Notes: generated from the letters alone by a model not told the origin. DNA of 64,000 nt from Undaria pinnatifida (GCA_012845835.1 JABAKD010000023.1:6957147-7021146), one strand, 5' to 3'; counted from the stretch's first letter, positions 38,559 to 50,600 are shown. Program-made: numbers and translations.

Positions 38559-41500
38559 ACCAAGGTTTCCGCCGGGAAGTTGTGGAGTGGCGCAAGAACG
38601 AGACGAAAAAATTTATTTTTTTTGTGGGTGCAAGGTGTAGTGTCCTATTACGTGAAGTCTATCGTTCGTGCTGTCAGTTGTGGTGCTTGGCGACGAGGTC
38701 GTACATGGCGTGTTTGGCACGAACCTGGTACGTATAGGTTTGTTCCTATCCTATCGTTGATCCTATCATACATAGGGCGGCAGCAGTGGCTCCTCTATCG
38801 TCCCTGCCGGTTGAGAAGTGCCTGTTGGTCGCGACGGTATGCTGTACCAGGAATGCTGCACAGTTAGTTAGTGCCCGTGAAATCGCTCCAAACTCATTTG
38901 GGAACAAACAGAGTTGTTCCAGTAGGTGGAGGCAGGTTTGAAGTTTTCCGCGATTTACGTAGTCTAGTCTATACAAACAAAAACAATCAAGTTTATTCGT
39001 ATTTTGGCATTCATTCGTAGCCACGTCGTCAACATTCACCAACACATATCTACAAGTAGGATACGTATCGTGTGATACCAGGGCAGTACACAGCTCGCAA
39101 CATACAGCAATAGCACCGGCGCAGCCTGAAATCGGGCTCGTGTGCTGGTATTTATGTAGACTAGACTGCACAGCAGCTATTAATAATTAATAGTTGCTCT
39201 GTGCGATTTTCTACTGCAGAAGTGCGAGAGCGAGTATAAAAATAGGTCAGAGAGCAGGCCAACGAAGTAGTACACTAGGGCGTGTGATCGCGACACATGC
39301 ACAGCACACAGCAGCTTGGGTATTTCAAAGTTTAACGGATTAGGTCTTTGCAAGCTGTTTCAAACCCGATTGTCTTGTTTTGGCAATTTGATAATTTAAA
39401 GATCAGGTAGATACCAAGCCCAGCCATGATTCATCCGGTGTTCTTTCGCATAGGCTAAACTCGACACAGAGGAGACGAATTGTGGATCCCGGGACTTGAC
39501 AGGCGCGCGTAATAAATCAGCGTATACACACAGAGAGCAAGCTGGGATCATTATTTAATGTTTTTTAGCTAGGGCTATTCGGTCGGAAACGCACGGGGAA
39601 GCCACGAAGAGGAGAGGCAGGGAGAGGAAGAGTTGGATCCTGGTATTCGACAGGCACGTACGTCGTGTGTACAGAGAGGTCATATAATTTACGCGTTTGA
39701 ACTTCAGTCGCAAAAGAATGGCGAAATAACTTGCCGATTTCACAGTATGTTGGCCACATGAAGCAGTCCGACCTGCTGCTGCTGCTGGTGTGTAAAGTAT
39801 GTGCTCAAAATGCAACCCGAGAAGCTGACAAGGCACAAGCGTGAGGCAGTCTATATACTAAGTATATGACGCTGCTAGGTAGGATAGAGACGCTTGGTTT
39901 ACTAAATCGTGTCCGTCGCTTTTACGTCTGTGTGAATGAATGGGTCCCAAAAAACAATTTATTTATTAGCATGTTGGGTCTATTCGGCCGGAAAGGCCAA
40001 TCAGATCAACGCGGGTTACTCGTACGAAACGAACGGTGTTTGGGTGCGTGTAAAACCATCACAGACACGTTTTTTTTTTTTTTTTTTTTTTTATCCTCCG
40101 GCGGATGGGGAAAAATAAAGATTCACGTAGCTCACCACACTTCCACGTATTTTCATACGCGTCGTGTGTCGATTCAACTCAGCTGCTTTTGCAGACACGT
40201 ATATCTGGAATTTTGTAGTTGTATGACCTGGGAGTGAAGCACGTAGTCGAGCAGAGGCACATCGCTACAGGTTCAAGGTGTGACAGACACAGCCTAGTGT
40301 GGATTCATGGGGTTAAGGGTAGAAAGCGTCTGTTTTGCCACGTACGGTAGTTTGAACGCTGATCAAGCTCGGGGTTTTCGCGATAGCCACTGACATTCTT
40401 AAAATCAATCGTTTCGATCGGGGGACAAACTATGAGGCTGTGGGGCAGCTAGCTGTGGGTGTGAACGGAAAGCGAGGTGGGCCGCGTCGGGCGGTATGTC
40501 AAGCGAGGGCGGAGCGGTCAACACAGGAGCGAATCGCCATGATCGGTGCCTGGTATAGACTATATATGTCGTTGCACAGTGCGATGTTGCGGGTGAGGGT
40601 ACACTCGATTATCTCGTTATCTCAGTATGTTATTATCGCGATCTCTGCCTCCTGGGCGACATGTTCCTGCCTGGTACTACGAACCCTGTACGTATCACAC
40701 TGTAGTCTATTCATTTGTTACAGCGCGTACCAAGGCATTAAACAGTGGTTCGGCATCTGTTGCGCGCAACGCAACACGCCTGCGGCGCGTGTTGCGCGCC
40801 TTAGGCGCGAAAGCTCTCCCCGCACAGAGGCCACTCCGGGGTCGCCGGAGGGAAAAAATCGCGATATATATATGCGCGAATATATACGCCTGAAAACCAA
40901 GAAGCAAACTGCGTGTAAACACCTCCCGAACCTCGAAAAGGCGTGTACCGGGATGCCTTGGAGTGCCTTGAAGCAGAAATGAGCAGATCGCGCTTAAACT
41001 CCCGAAGTCAGTCAGGATTAGCTCGGCGCCACAGCATCGTTGCACCCAGGGTCAATCGATAAAAACAAAACAAAACAACAAAAACACAAAACGTGCCTAA
41101 TAGTCTAGTCTAGACTAATAACATTGACATCACGCGCGGCGAATACGAAAAAAAACACACCTGGTGGTGTAGACTAGTCTAGACTAATTTAGTTTCGGCT
41201 ACTACGTCGAATATAAAAAAGCTGCCCAAAAAGAAATAAAAGCCTACGGCGAATAGCAAAGGTGCCTACTACTTGTTTTCGATTAGACTAGTCTATAGCT
41301 AAAATAGGAAAAGGGCCTAAAATTTGTAATGTTCAACTATTAATATTAGTCTATTAATAGTCTAGTCTAATAAGCACGTACGGCCAAATTGGACAAAGGT
41401 GGTTCATAGTTTTTTCGCCTTCGGCGATGTAGAAAAATTGACCCCCTCAAAAGGCCCTCAAAATGTTTTTCCTTTGCGGCGAAATTTTTTTGCGCGCCCA

Positions 41501-42470
41501 TAATCGCGTGTTGCGCTGCGCGCAACCAACCTCGCGGCGACTGTTGCACAAAACGGTTTCACGTTGACCAAAATGTTGTGCCCTTGCAACAGCGCATAGC
41601 AGCTAATGAACGCCCTGGTACGTACCGATTGGCATGCACATGTTGCGGCTAGCCACCCTGAGAGTGCTTCAACCTTCGGCATCTTCTGTTGACGCGTTTT
41701 AATCTTTGACGCTTTGGGCGCCCACACTGCCGATGGCCCGATGGCCCGAGCCACTTGCGCAGCCAGGCCATCGACCGATGGCACGCACTCATGTCCTGCT
41801 TGATTGATCGACGCACACAGACGATCGACGACTCGTTGGTATTGCTATATTCGTGCGCCTCACGATCAATTCCGTTTCGAACGGCAAAACCGGTATTGTC
41901 AAAAAATTGACGGGCCTCGTTCTGCCTTTGTATAGACTATTGTTCTTATGGTGTTTCATTAGGTGTCCACTATCTGCACGAGTTACAGACCAACCGTCTA
42001 TCATACCTCTGCTGATAAGTTAAGGTCTGATTTCCGTTGTTTCATTCGTTGTGCGATTCGGAATGCTGAATCGTGAGATTCGGAATCAACAGTGTTTAGG
42101 AAGGCCGTCGTGCGATACAGAATTCGGCGCGTACATATTGGCGCGTACTTATGGCCTATATCGCACAAAAGTATAATAAAATGGCGAGACCTGCGGAGCA
42201 TGTAGCAAACATAACAACTTGGTAGCATCCTGCCTTAGGCCACGCGCCCTGCGCTGACTGGCTTAGAATAGGTAGCTGCACGTTCGCGTAAAGAGTAGGG
42301 TGGTTCTTAGGAGAGCATTAGTCCTAGGACTCGATGTAATTGGTTGTGTTGTGAGCTGGTCCTTACTCCCGCTTTAAGTAAGTATGCAATGATTCATACA
42401 CGTGGCCTTGTAGAAGTGGCCGACGTAGGCAGTTAGCTGCTTGCACTCAGGAGTGACGTTTGGTATGAAG
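38000..42470. other. Gene-poor region with palindromes and microsatellites
   Basis: No supported gene. Features seen are (CAG)6 at 38339-38357, (CTG)14 at 38517-38558, a T-run (40069-40091), a GC-rich inverted repeat (40765-40805), many TAGTCTAGACTA palindromes (41098-41370) and a GTACCAGG/CCTGGTAC word scattered throughout. The 180-codon plus-strand frame at 40440 overlaps the inverted repeat and shares no family feature. Confidence 0.5.
38517..38558 (+). repeat. (CTG)14 microsatellite
   Basis: A perfect CTG run open as poly-Leu, poly-Cys or poly-Ala on this strand and poly-Gln on the other. Shorter CTG runs occur at 9158, 39776, 46817 and 60648. Confidence 0.95.
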
Positions 42471-42625
42471 CTTTGGATCCATTGCCAGTACGAGAGCTGG
42501 TATTTTGGAGCTTGGCCAAAGCCAAGCTTCCACCCCCCCCCTCCTCTCCTCCCCCCTCTCGATCACTGTGGTATCCTGACCTAAATCAGCAAACCTTGCT
42601 CGATAACAATAAGATAATTTATGTC

Positions 42626-43204
42626 CTACCTGGGTTTTATATTGTCGTCAGCGGTGGTCTCGCGATAGACACACCTGTCCCTTCTGAGGAATCGTATCGG
42701 CAAGGATCCCGCAAGGCAAACACTTTCATACTTGGTGTCGTCGGCAGTGTTGGGCGTCCGCCGACCCCGCGGAATTACAGCACACAACTCGACCTCCAGC
42801 GATTCTGGACTCACAGCTGACCGCCTCGTACTGACCATACCACTCTCCCTGGGCCCAAGGGACAGTTTACCCGCGGATTCTTCTGTGGAAGACTCGACCA
42901 CGACAAAAAAGACCACACCAGGAGCCCCTGCACCTCCACCCACTCCCCGGTCACGGACTACTGCAGGTACCGCGTCTGCTTTCGATTGCGTCCCGCTTAC
43001 TACTGGTGTACGCGGGTTTACTGGTGTGTACGCTTTCAGCGACAAGCTGTAGGCGTCGAGATCTGCTATTGTTCCGTTCGGGAACGTTAACATTTTTTTG
43101 TGAGTCTCTTCGGGACATTCAAGGCGTTGCTCGCTTGATCTACATCGGCATCGGGAGAGTCCAAAAAGGAGATCATGCTCCGCCATCACGTAGAGCCATT
43201 TCAC
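42626..43204 (-). CDS. Unassigned 192-codon ORF
   Basis: The longest frame in the gene-poor half that is not low-complexity. From ATG it reads MKWLYVMAEHDLLFGLSRC, later TFPNGTIADLDAYSLSLKAY, PGVVFFVVVESSTEESAG, SLEVELCAVIPRGRRTPN and ESVCLAGSLPIRFLRRDRC, ending KPR-stop. A GTAGG follows PR, so a splice donor is possible there. The opposite strand also has a Ser/Thr/Pro-rich 106-codon frame (42732-43052), which weakens the case. No family recognised. It could be an exon, a decayed retroelement piece or chance. Confidence 0.3.
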   Translation of the reverse strand: MKWLYVMAEHDLLFGLSRCRCRSSEQRLECPEETHKKMLTFPNGTIADLDAYSLSLKAYTPVNPRTPVVSGTQSKADAVPAVVRDRGVGGGAGAPGVVFFVVVESSTEESAGKLSLGPRESGMVSTRRSAVSPESLEVELCAVIPRGRRTPNTADDTKYESVCLAGSLPIRFLRRDRCVYRETTADDNIKPR

Positions 43205-43389
43205 ATGCGTCAGCGGTATGTTCGACCAGTTGATGAATGGTCGGTCTTCACGTCTGCGCCTTCTATACCTGTACCGGCCTCCCTGCGCCGGATAGACGGG
43301 GCATCGTCTTCCTTGTCCGCGTGTTTTTGTTGTTACTGCCGCCCCGCCGGTGTTTTGGGCACGTGGTCTGCGATCTCACGTGGTCGTGA

Positions 43390-43900
43390 ACGGGCTCTTT
43401 CAATTCCGGTGGCGTTTTCAACCACGGGTTGGGGATGGTTGTGGTGTCTACCCATACAACGTTTACGTCGTCGTGTATGCTTGCAGGTGCGGTCACAGCT
43501 CGTTGGCCCCCTCGCGCACGTCACGTTGTTGTTAGCCGTCCATCCGGGTAAGGCTTGCGTGCACCATTTAGTGGCCTTCGTGGGCATGTGCGGAATATCG
43601 TGGTGTTTGCACGTGCTCCAGCGAAGCGTGTGTCGCAGCTCGTCGGCTTACTCTCGTGAATGTATCGTCTATTTCCCCTTACCCGGCGAAGGTCTCGTGC
43701 ACCGCTTAATGGCCCCCGTGGACATGCGGCGTGTCGGCCATGTCTCGTTTGGGGCGCGCCCGAGGGGAATAGTTTTTCAGTGCACCGTTTAATGATCTCC
43801 GTGAGAGATGCTGCGTCTCGTGGTGTGTACGGCTTCTTCAACGAAGCCAGCGTCACACCTCGTCGGCTTCCCCGCGGGCATGTATCTCGTGTGCCGTTGG
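43390..43900 (+). repeat. ~140-bp tandem array
   Basis: Three to four diverged units with (G/C)TTACCCGGCGAAGGTCTCGTG-like, GTGCACC(A/G)(T/C)TTA(A/G)TG, GTGGACATGCGG or GTGGGCATGTGCGG, and GTC(A/G)CA(G/C)CTCGT(T/C)GGC. It ends at the solo LTR. The 205-codon plus frame through it is a product of the repeat period. Confidence 0.65.
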
Positions 43901-43981
43901 TAAGGTATTAGGGGGGTACTAGTCCGTTTGAACCACTTGCATAAGGTTAACCAATGACTTATCCAAACTAAGCCTTATACC
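43899..43981 (-). mobile_element. Solo LTR of the TRIM-like element T1
   Basis: Reverse complement matches the T1 LTR throughout: TATAAGGCTTAGTTTGG, ATTGGTTAACC, TGCAAGTGGT, CAAACGGACTA, ACCCCCCTAATACCTTA. There is no internal region on either side, so this is a solo LTR left by recombination or a truncated insertion. Confidence 0.85.
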
Positions 43982-44067
43982 AGAAGCACACCCTCCGTTA
44001 AACTATCACTTCGAAATATATATATATATATATCGATTTCTTATATCACAGCAGGCCCGATACTTCT

Positions 44068-44390
44068 GTTCGCCCCGGTGGCGTATCCTCGAGCCTGGTG
44101 TAGGTCAGTTTCGTGAGTTGGAATCCCTCCGAGTGCATACTCGAGTGAATTCGTGGGGACTTTTTCTTAGTGCACAAATTGACTTGCGGAAAAGCGCGAG
44201 AGCGTGAGAGTAAGCATCACTCGATGAAAAATCGACGAGCAGTTGGATTGCTGAACCCTATCTACGCGCGATGAAAATTGAAGGCAAGAACCGGGGGAGG
44301 GGGGGGGGGGGAAGAATGGACGACACCTGTGACCACGGCTTGTCCAGATGCTGGAAAGTTAGATGTGTTTGAACAAAAAACAAAAAAAAC
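44068..44390 (+). mobile_element. tRNA-derived SINE (S1), copy 2
   Basis: The head CGCCCCGGTGGCGTATCCTC lacks the AGGTTATC-like stretch of copy 1. The B box region is weakened (GAGTTGGAATCCCTCC). The body is conserved (TTGACTTGCGGAAAAGCGCG, GACGAGCAGTTGGATTGCTG, ACGACACCTGTGACCACGGC) and the tail is AACAAAAAACAAAAAAAAC. The damaged B box suggests this copy is inactive. Confidence 0.82.
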
Positions 44391-44554
44391 TTATGTGCTG
44401 TAGAGTCTACAGCAGTAGTTTTAGTAGCGGTACAGCGGGCACCCCATGAAATATATTTGCTCAACAATCATGCATAACGTCATCCCGCTTTAGACATAAC
44501 CGGTACCAGGTACATATGTGGACTAGACTATAGACTAGACTAATACCATTAAAA

Positions 44555-44700
44555 AAAATTAAAGCACGCTCCATCCAGCGTTAGATAGAAGATTTCGCCG
44601 AAACTCATCTTTGCAAGCTGTGGTGTGTGATACTCCGATCGCGCGTATCACTGTGTGTGTTCCCATTAAAGATATCGGTCGGCGACTCCCCTTAGATCAG
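44555..44700 (+). repeat. Dispersed repeat R4, long copy
   Basis: GCACGCTCCATCCAGCGTTAG, AACTCATCTTTGCAAGCTG, GATACTCCGATCGCGCG and GATATCGGTCGGCGACTCCC, parallel to 30730-30905. Both are followed by related GAAACCATGAAATCCGTTTC / GAAACTATAAAACCCGTTTC sequence, so the repeat may extend further right than marked. Confidence 0.82.
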
Positions 44701-44989
44701 CTTGTACCCAGGGTCGGTGACGCTAATCAAACCTGTGCAAGGAAACCATGAAATCCGTTTCGAGGGGGGGAAATCTGACGGCTGTGGAATGCATCAGTTT
44801 GTATATGCCACCCTGTACTTCGTATGGAGATGCACCGTTTTTTTCTCTGGAGCTCCTCGCTCGAGAGGAGAGCTCTCTATCCTCCTATCAGTGCGCTGTG
44901 GATCACCACCCTTCCTCGTAGTGGAGTGGATCACATTGACTATACTATGGCATCTAGATCACCGGGCTTGTGAACCGCAACATATTTAA

Positions 44990-45110
44990 ATGGCTGCTGG
45001 ATCACCCGCAAATTATAGGATGGCTGCTGGATCACCCGCAAAGTATAGGATGGCTGCTGGATCACCCGCAAAGTACAGGATGGCTGCTGGGCCACCCGTA
45101 CATTCATTCG
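44990..45110 (+). repeat. 30-bp tandem repeat, four units
   Basis: GGATGGCTGCTGGATCACCC followed by GCAAAGTATA, repeated with one to three changes per unit. The last unit has GGCCACCCGTACATT. No coding frame of note. Confidence 0.92.
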
Positions 45111-46260
45111 GCTGATAAGTATTAAACTGCTCGCTGCTGGAATGCCGACGACGAAGTGGATGCCAATGTCTCAAGAGTAGATACCTGGTGTCCGGTACGA
45201 ATTTGATTTTTCAAAAGGCACACGACAAAATAAAACGACATTTCGTACGAATTCGTACACAACCAGCAAAACTCATTGGCAACATCGATCTAATTTAATT
45301 ACGATGTTGACACGATACCAATTTGAACTACATGCAGTAGTAGTAGCAGGAGGCAATGGGCGCGACAACACACGATGAGCCGGGCCCGGTCAAGATCGAC
45401 CTCCCTGCCATCATCATGCAACACCACTTCACGGAACGCCGCCCACGGATCTTGTCCTGTCTTCAGCCTTCATTAAGCCGGGGGGGACTGGCTCGCAGCT
45501 TTTTACCGAGTGCTGACGGCCCCCGCGGAGCCCCTTCTATTCCCCCTTACTTAGCGTACCTCCGCGTGGTTCTTGAACCAACGATTACGAGTTTGGTTGT
45601 CAGGCGGAAAACTAGCCCCGACCCCTTGTGCAGTGTTCTTTATGTTTTTGTTCTGTTTTTTGTCTTCCTCACGAGTTATGGCATATTCAACTTTTTTTGC
45701 TGAAACTTCGTTGGTGCAGTTATGGAGCGCTGATGGTTGCTGTAACTTCGTGCTTTGACTTCTTCGATGCGGGTTTTCACTGTGTTTTTTTCGTGTCAAA
45801 AGGCACAGAAGATACATGTTCCTCCAATTCGGCTCTTTTTCTTTAACAACTCAGCTTTTCCCGAGACTCGGATTCCACAAAAAAAGACTCATCCAGCGGC
45901 GGGGGACGCATGCACTTTTTGAGACGAAAACGTTACGTTTCTGACCGGCTGAGCTCTTCAACAGTGAAACGCTCTTGCGATCGATTATATAAGCATGGTG
46001 GTCTTACGAGTAAAATTGTATCGGGACTAGCGCGTGGGAGACGTTGGCCGGTTTGCGCGAACGAATGTCTTCGAAAGTCATTTTTCGGGTGGGATTTCGA
46101 CCTAGCTCCTCATGTTCGGAGCTCAGCAAATTCTGAATATCTTCCGCATACACGCCTGCCGTGGGATCGCCAACATGACCACCTTGAGCGTTTGCTCCGT
46201 ACGGTCCTAGACACGTAATCCTCTCCCACCCGTTGTCGTATTCTACTCCGGATTTATTTA
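45111..46260. other. Unassigned stretch
   Basis: Two protein-like frames of 115 and 102 codons (45356-45703 and 45910-46218, plus) have no recognisable motif. The second lies over a reversed copy of the ACTTTCGAAGACATTCGTTCG dispersed repeat (46040-46160), so it is probably not a gene. Confidence 0.5.
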
Positions 46261-46261
46261 G

Positions 46262-46830
46262 TTGTTTCGCTCGTTTTCTGGTGCTCCTTTTTCCTTGTGC
46301 TATCTATTCTATGCGTCCCGTGCACACAGACATTTCAATCGCTGGCTGGTATTCTTCTGCGAAAAAAGTGCACTCATTTCTAAGCTGCTAGCAGCTCGGA
46401 CGTCAGTTCTTTTTCTGGTGCTACTTTTCTTGGATCCTTGTACGTAGCGTCCCGTGCACAGACATTAAGCCGCTGACTGGTACCGCAGATTCACGTATTT
46501 TGTCAGTTGTTCTCAGATCGGACGAGGGCACCTTCTCCACCTTTTGTGGTGCTGCTTTTTCGCGCCCTGCGTCCCATGCACAGAGATTCAGCCGCTTGCC
46601 TGGTAATCTACAGTGCACGCTGGTATTCTGCGGTGCATGCTAATGTTCTGCAGTGCATGTATTCTAGGAATTCGGAGGGTACCTTTTTTCTTGGCAGTCT
46701 GTTTCAATGCCCCCGTATTGTGTTGGTTCAGACGCACAACGACCTAGCCTGTCAGTAGTTTTCTACGGTGCGTTCCTTACCTTGTGTTTGGCGTCCCATG
46801 CACAGATAGATATTCAGCTGCTGCTGCTGC
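46262..46830 (+). repeat. ~140-bp tandem array
   Basis: Four units, each with TTTTCTGGTGCTNCTTTT or TGTGGTGCTGCTTTTTCG, then GCGTCCC(G/A)TGCACAGA(C/G)ATT, CAGCCGCTTG or AAGCCGCTGACTGG, and TGGTA. The last unit (46785-46830) has GGCGTCCCATGCACAGATAG. Confidence 0.78.
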
Positions 46831-46924
46831 CTGGTATACTAATATAGTGCAATTGTTATCTTCTTTCGGATGATGGGGCTCGTTTTTATTCCCGTTTGGG
46901 TGCCCTTATATTTTGTAACCAAAT

Positions 46925-47035
46925 GATTCTAAACACTCCAGCTGTGAGTTGGATACATTTAGGATCGATGCGAGTACGAACTCACATCTTTATGCAAGCT
47001 GCGTGATACACCTGCCGCTCGGTTGCCCTACAGGA
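46925..47035 (+). repeat. Dispersed repeat R4
   Basis: AACACTCCAGCTGTGAGTTGG, AGGATCGATGCGAG, ACTCACATCTTTATGCAAGC and TGCGTGATACACCTGCCGCT. A shorter R4 form like those at 5350, 20745 and 61935. The right end (TGCCCTACAG) matches TTGTCCTACAG at 20860. Confidence 0.75.
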
Positions 47036-47193
47036 AGGTATATTCTTGTTGGTTCAAGTGCACAACGACCCAGCCTGTCAGCGGCTTTCTACACTGGTTT
47101 TCCAGTGTCCTTGTTCTTGTGAGGTCCCCTTGCTCGAACAAACTCTCCCCAGCGATTCTTTGACACCAAACCAGTAAAATAAGTGAAGGGTTC

Positions 47194-47873
47194 GACGCGT
47201 GCTACGATAGAGGTATACCGTTTTTCGGCGAAAATGGTTTCTGAATGACGGGGCTCCCTTAACTTCAACCAAAATCGTCGGCAATCATAGCTCATATATA
47301 TGTTTGTGTCATAAGGCTTAGTTTGGGTAAGCTAGCATTGGTTATCCTTCTTGCAAGTGCTCAAACGGACTAATAGACCACCCCACTGATACCTCAACAA
47401 ATGGCGTCGTCGACAGTCCCTGGATGTCTTTTTTTTCGGTTGTGGGTTCAAATCCGACCATCCACAATAATAATAACAAACCTTTTCAGACTTTCCCCAC
47501 GTCGAACTTGAACAAATACTCTCCCCGGTATCCCCAGGAAATGAAACGGCTTGGGATACGGACAGGTCCGCCCGTATATCCGGCCGACCTTCTATCCCGC
47601 CGTTTCAGGCGCCGGGGGGGGTGTTTTAAGGCTTAGCTTGGGTAATCTATTGGTTGACCTTTTGCAAGTAGTCAAATGGACTAATACTCAAATGGACTAA
47701 TACTCCACAAGTACCTTAACATTTGCACGATTTCTCGTCGTGTATCTTGGCCATGGGAGTTTTCATCCGGCAGCAGTTGAGGTTTTCTCCGAATCAGTTT
47801 TCGGGAGAGGTCTGAAACTCCGAATTTGAGGAAACCTCAGAAAAAAAATGGTGCACCTCTATTGTAGCACGGG
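47194..47873 (+). mobile_element. MITE M1 split by a TRIM-like insertion
   Basis: The left half (47194-47306) has GACGCGTGCTACGATAGAGG and GGTTTCTGAATGACGGGGCT. The right half (47722-47873) has CGATTTCTCGTCGTGTATC, GGAGTTTTCATCCGGCAGCAG and GGTGCACCTCTATTGTAGCAC. Removing 47307-47721 plus one TTTG restores the uninterrupted MITE order seen at 62551. Confidence 0.85.
47307..47721 (+). mobile_element. TRIM-like LTR element T1, full copy A
   Basis: The 5' LTR (47307-47399) starts TGTCATAAGGC and ends CTCAACA; the 3' LTR (47622-47721) starts TGTTTTAAGGC and ends CTTAACA. A G-run (47614-47621) serves as the purine tract next to the 3' LTR. The 4-bp target-site duplication TTTG is at 47303-47306 and 47722-47725. 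The interior starts AATGGCGTCGTCG (a candidate primer-binding site or A box) and holds GTGGGTTCAAATCCGACCAT, a tRNA T-arm/B box. It has no protein-coding capacity. The two LTRs differ at many sites, including a 16-bp duplication in the 3' LTR, so this is an older insertion than copy B. Confidence 0.88.
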
Positions 47874-50600
47874 TGGTTTTAACCCTTACCAGAGGCGTCT
47901 TAGCCTCATGTGCGAGGTGTCGGTTGGTCTATGGCCTGATTCGTTTTTCGTTGTTTTGAATAGCAATTTCTTCGACCCACTTCCCGATTTCCTGATGATA
48001 TCTTAGGTTGACCATCTCAACACAGTCGCATGATGTGCATCTACGGGTATTTAGAGTGGGCTAATGTTATGGCGTGGTTCATGTATACGCTCTTTGTATG
48101 AGCAATAGACCAACCGTACGTCCTAGCTGATACTCGATATTCACATGATTTTATATTTAGCAGGTAGACGTTGTCCGAACCAGAAGGTTAGCAGGATCTG
48201 GTTCGTGTGATCGGGAAAACGGTACGTACGTATACAGTGTGAAAGCACTATCTACCAGGTATGCCACAAGCCACGGCTTCATCCGATTCGCTGGTTTTAT
48301 AGTGGTATGTGCGCATGCACGCTTGATAGCTTTACTCGTCACGCCAGGATTCGATCTAATTCACTGTGCTCTGGTATATTTCCAGATAGATGTAGTATAT
48401 ACTCTGCTTCAAGTGAGCCCTACGACACAAGGGAGGCTTGTTGTGAGCGCGGGTGAAGTACTGCACGGTGCAGAGGGCTTTAGTGTCGATGGCAATTCCC
48501 TATATGACGCATTATTAGAACCCTTGCCGATATGAGAGCCGATGCACGGAAGCTTGGTGGCTGCCCGCCTCACCCCACCTGTTCACTCTGTAGTCTGTGG
48601 CCCAATCAAGCACGCCTGGCACGATTATTAAAAGAGCTCTATTGCTAACATGGTTCCAGCGGACTGACTGCTGTGGTCAAAGCGGTGCGAACATCTGTGT
48701 GTGGTCAACCTTTTGTGGATCATACATCAGGGACGGCCAGGCACATTGTTGAAATACATCGGTTATGCAAAGAATGACGTGCTCCCAGCACCCCAGTCTC
48801 AGGGCGCGAAGTTCACTGCAACACACAGTGTGAAGAGGATGGTATATAGGTGTCTTTATAAACTTGTCCCGGATGCTGATCAGAGGGGAAGAGATGGAGT
48901 GGGCGAGTTGGCGCCGGTATGCGAAGCCTACGTGCTCGGCTCCATGTACCACGGGCTGCTGTTCCGAAGTCTCGAAATTCCATAATCTAATACTTCGCAC
49001 ATTAAGAAAGTCCCTACGGCTGTCCTCAGCATTCCACAACGATCCGAACAAAGGAATATTTCACGTATCATTCCCATACTACAATATCCCGCAATATCCT
49101 GTCGGATAACCCGAAGTAGCCACCGTATGTTTCTACTATTGTTCGTTGGGCCTATAACTACATTGAACACACATCGTTCGTAGTACGTGCTCGCTCTTAA
49201 TGCGGCTGCCGGGGCCGGTCCGTCCATAGAGCCCGCACTAAAGCGGGACGTACGTGCACGCCTCCACATCACTACGTACATTAAATAGGACCCCGCAGGT
49301 GCTTAGCTGGCGGTGGCCCCGCCGCAGACGATTCCAACCACTCCAGATTCCACGTGCAGCAGGGAATCTGTCAGTGTCGCGTAAAGTTTGACAAGTCGCC
49401 TTCGCCTTTCTTTGCGGTATTGGTGGCGAAGTGGAACATCCAGTTGACCGATTTATTAATCCATCACTGTGTTCGTACCATCCATACGCATGAATGTGAT
49501 GTATTCGAAAAACCGACCAGCCGCGTTTCTATGTTGCAGCAAGCACGCACCCTACTCGTCCGCTTTATATCGCGTGCGTACATCATATGCAATACGTTAG
49601 GTTTACATAGTACAGTAATACGAAGGCCATACACGAAACAGTACAGGACAGCTATTAAATAATGAGAAACGGGAATCTGGGCTCAGCAGGCTGGCTTTCC
49701 TGTTTTTACTGTCCTTTTTCGCAAAGCCCCTTTTTTATGGAGACCTTTTTCCTTGTTTTCCGCAGGCCGAAATAGATCCGATTCCGATTGTGGTTTGAAC
49801 ACATTGACCCAGCACTTCGACCCGACGGCGCTGGAGATTTTCCCCACGTAGGTGAAGGGCGACTTTTCTTGGGTGCAGCGGAGGCCAAGGCTCGAGTCTT
49901 TAATATTTCTTGGGAGTTAGCGGATTGACGTATTATTTATATTTCCCCTGTTGCTTGCTCAAGGTGTCCTGTGCTGTTGTAGATCAAACACAATAACTCA
50001 AATGCAATAGGATCCAACTACTACAGCAACAGGTCGCATAGAACAGGTCGCGAACAATAGGCCAAACACAACAGGCTACACACACGACATAGGTCACATA
50101 CACAATAGGCCAAATTCAAACACACAAAAAAGGTCTTTGATGACAATTCAATAGGAAGGAGGTCAAACACAACAGGTCACACATACATGCTTACGGGGTG
50201 GGGCACTAGCTGGCCACCTCGTAAGCATGTCTTGTAGCTACACTTCAAAAAAATATCCCACACGTTGAACAGATGAGATGCCCATCGAAGGTCTGTGGCT
50301 ATGCATGGCGGATCGATCCCTTGGTTTACATACGATTAGAGCGAAGGGATTATTTCGGGGTTAAATCGTACGCCCCCACTTTCTCATTTAAACTTCTTCA
50401 TAATACCTGGTACGAGACTGACCGCCCTAGATTCTTTTCACCAACTCGGACGACCTTAGCAAGGTGGCAAAGGCACCTGCTGGAGCAGCGCTGACGCGCT
50501 CTGTCCCAGAATTGCAGTAATTCGAGCGATCATGATGGTCTGAAAGACTGCGGCTATGCATGACAACGATTACCTACCCTCGCCTTCCCTCCCCTCCGTT
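47874..50600. other. Gene-poor stretch
   Basis: No supported gene. A plus frame (48701-48985) contains ELAPVCEAYVLGSMYHGLLF and looks protein-like, but an equally long minus frame covers it. A short-period tandem with ACAATAGGCCAAA, CAGGTCGC and AGGTCACA words lies at 50000-50185. Confidence 0.5.

Noticed and set aside
43175-43792. 205-codon plus frame
   Set aside because: Covers the ~140-bp tandem array; the repeat units do not stay in one frame and no motif is seen.
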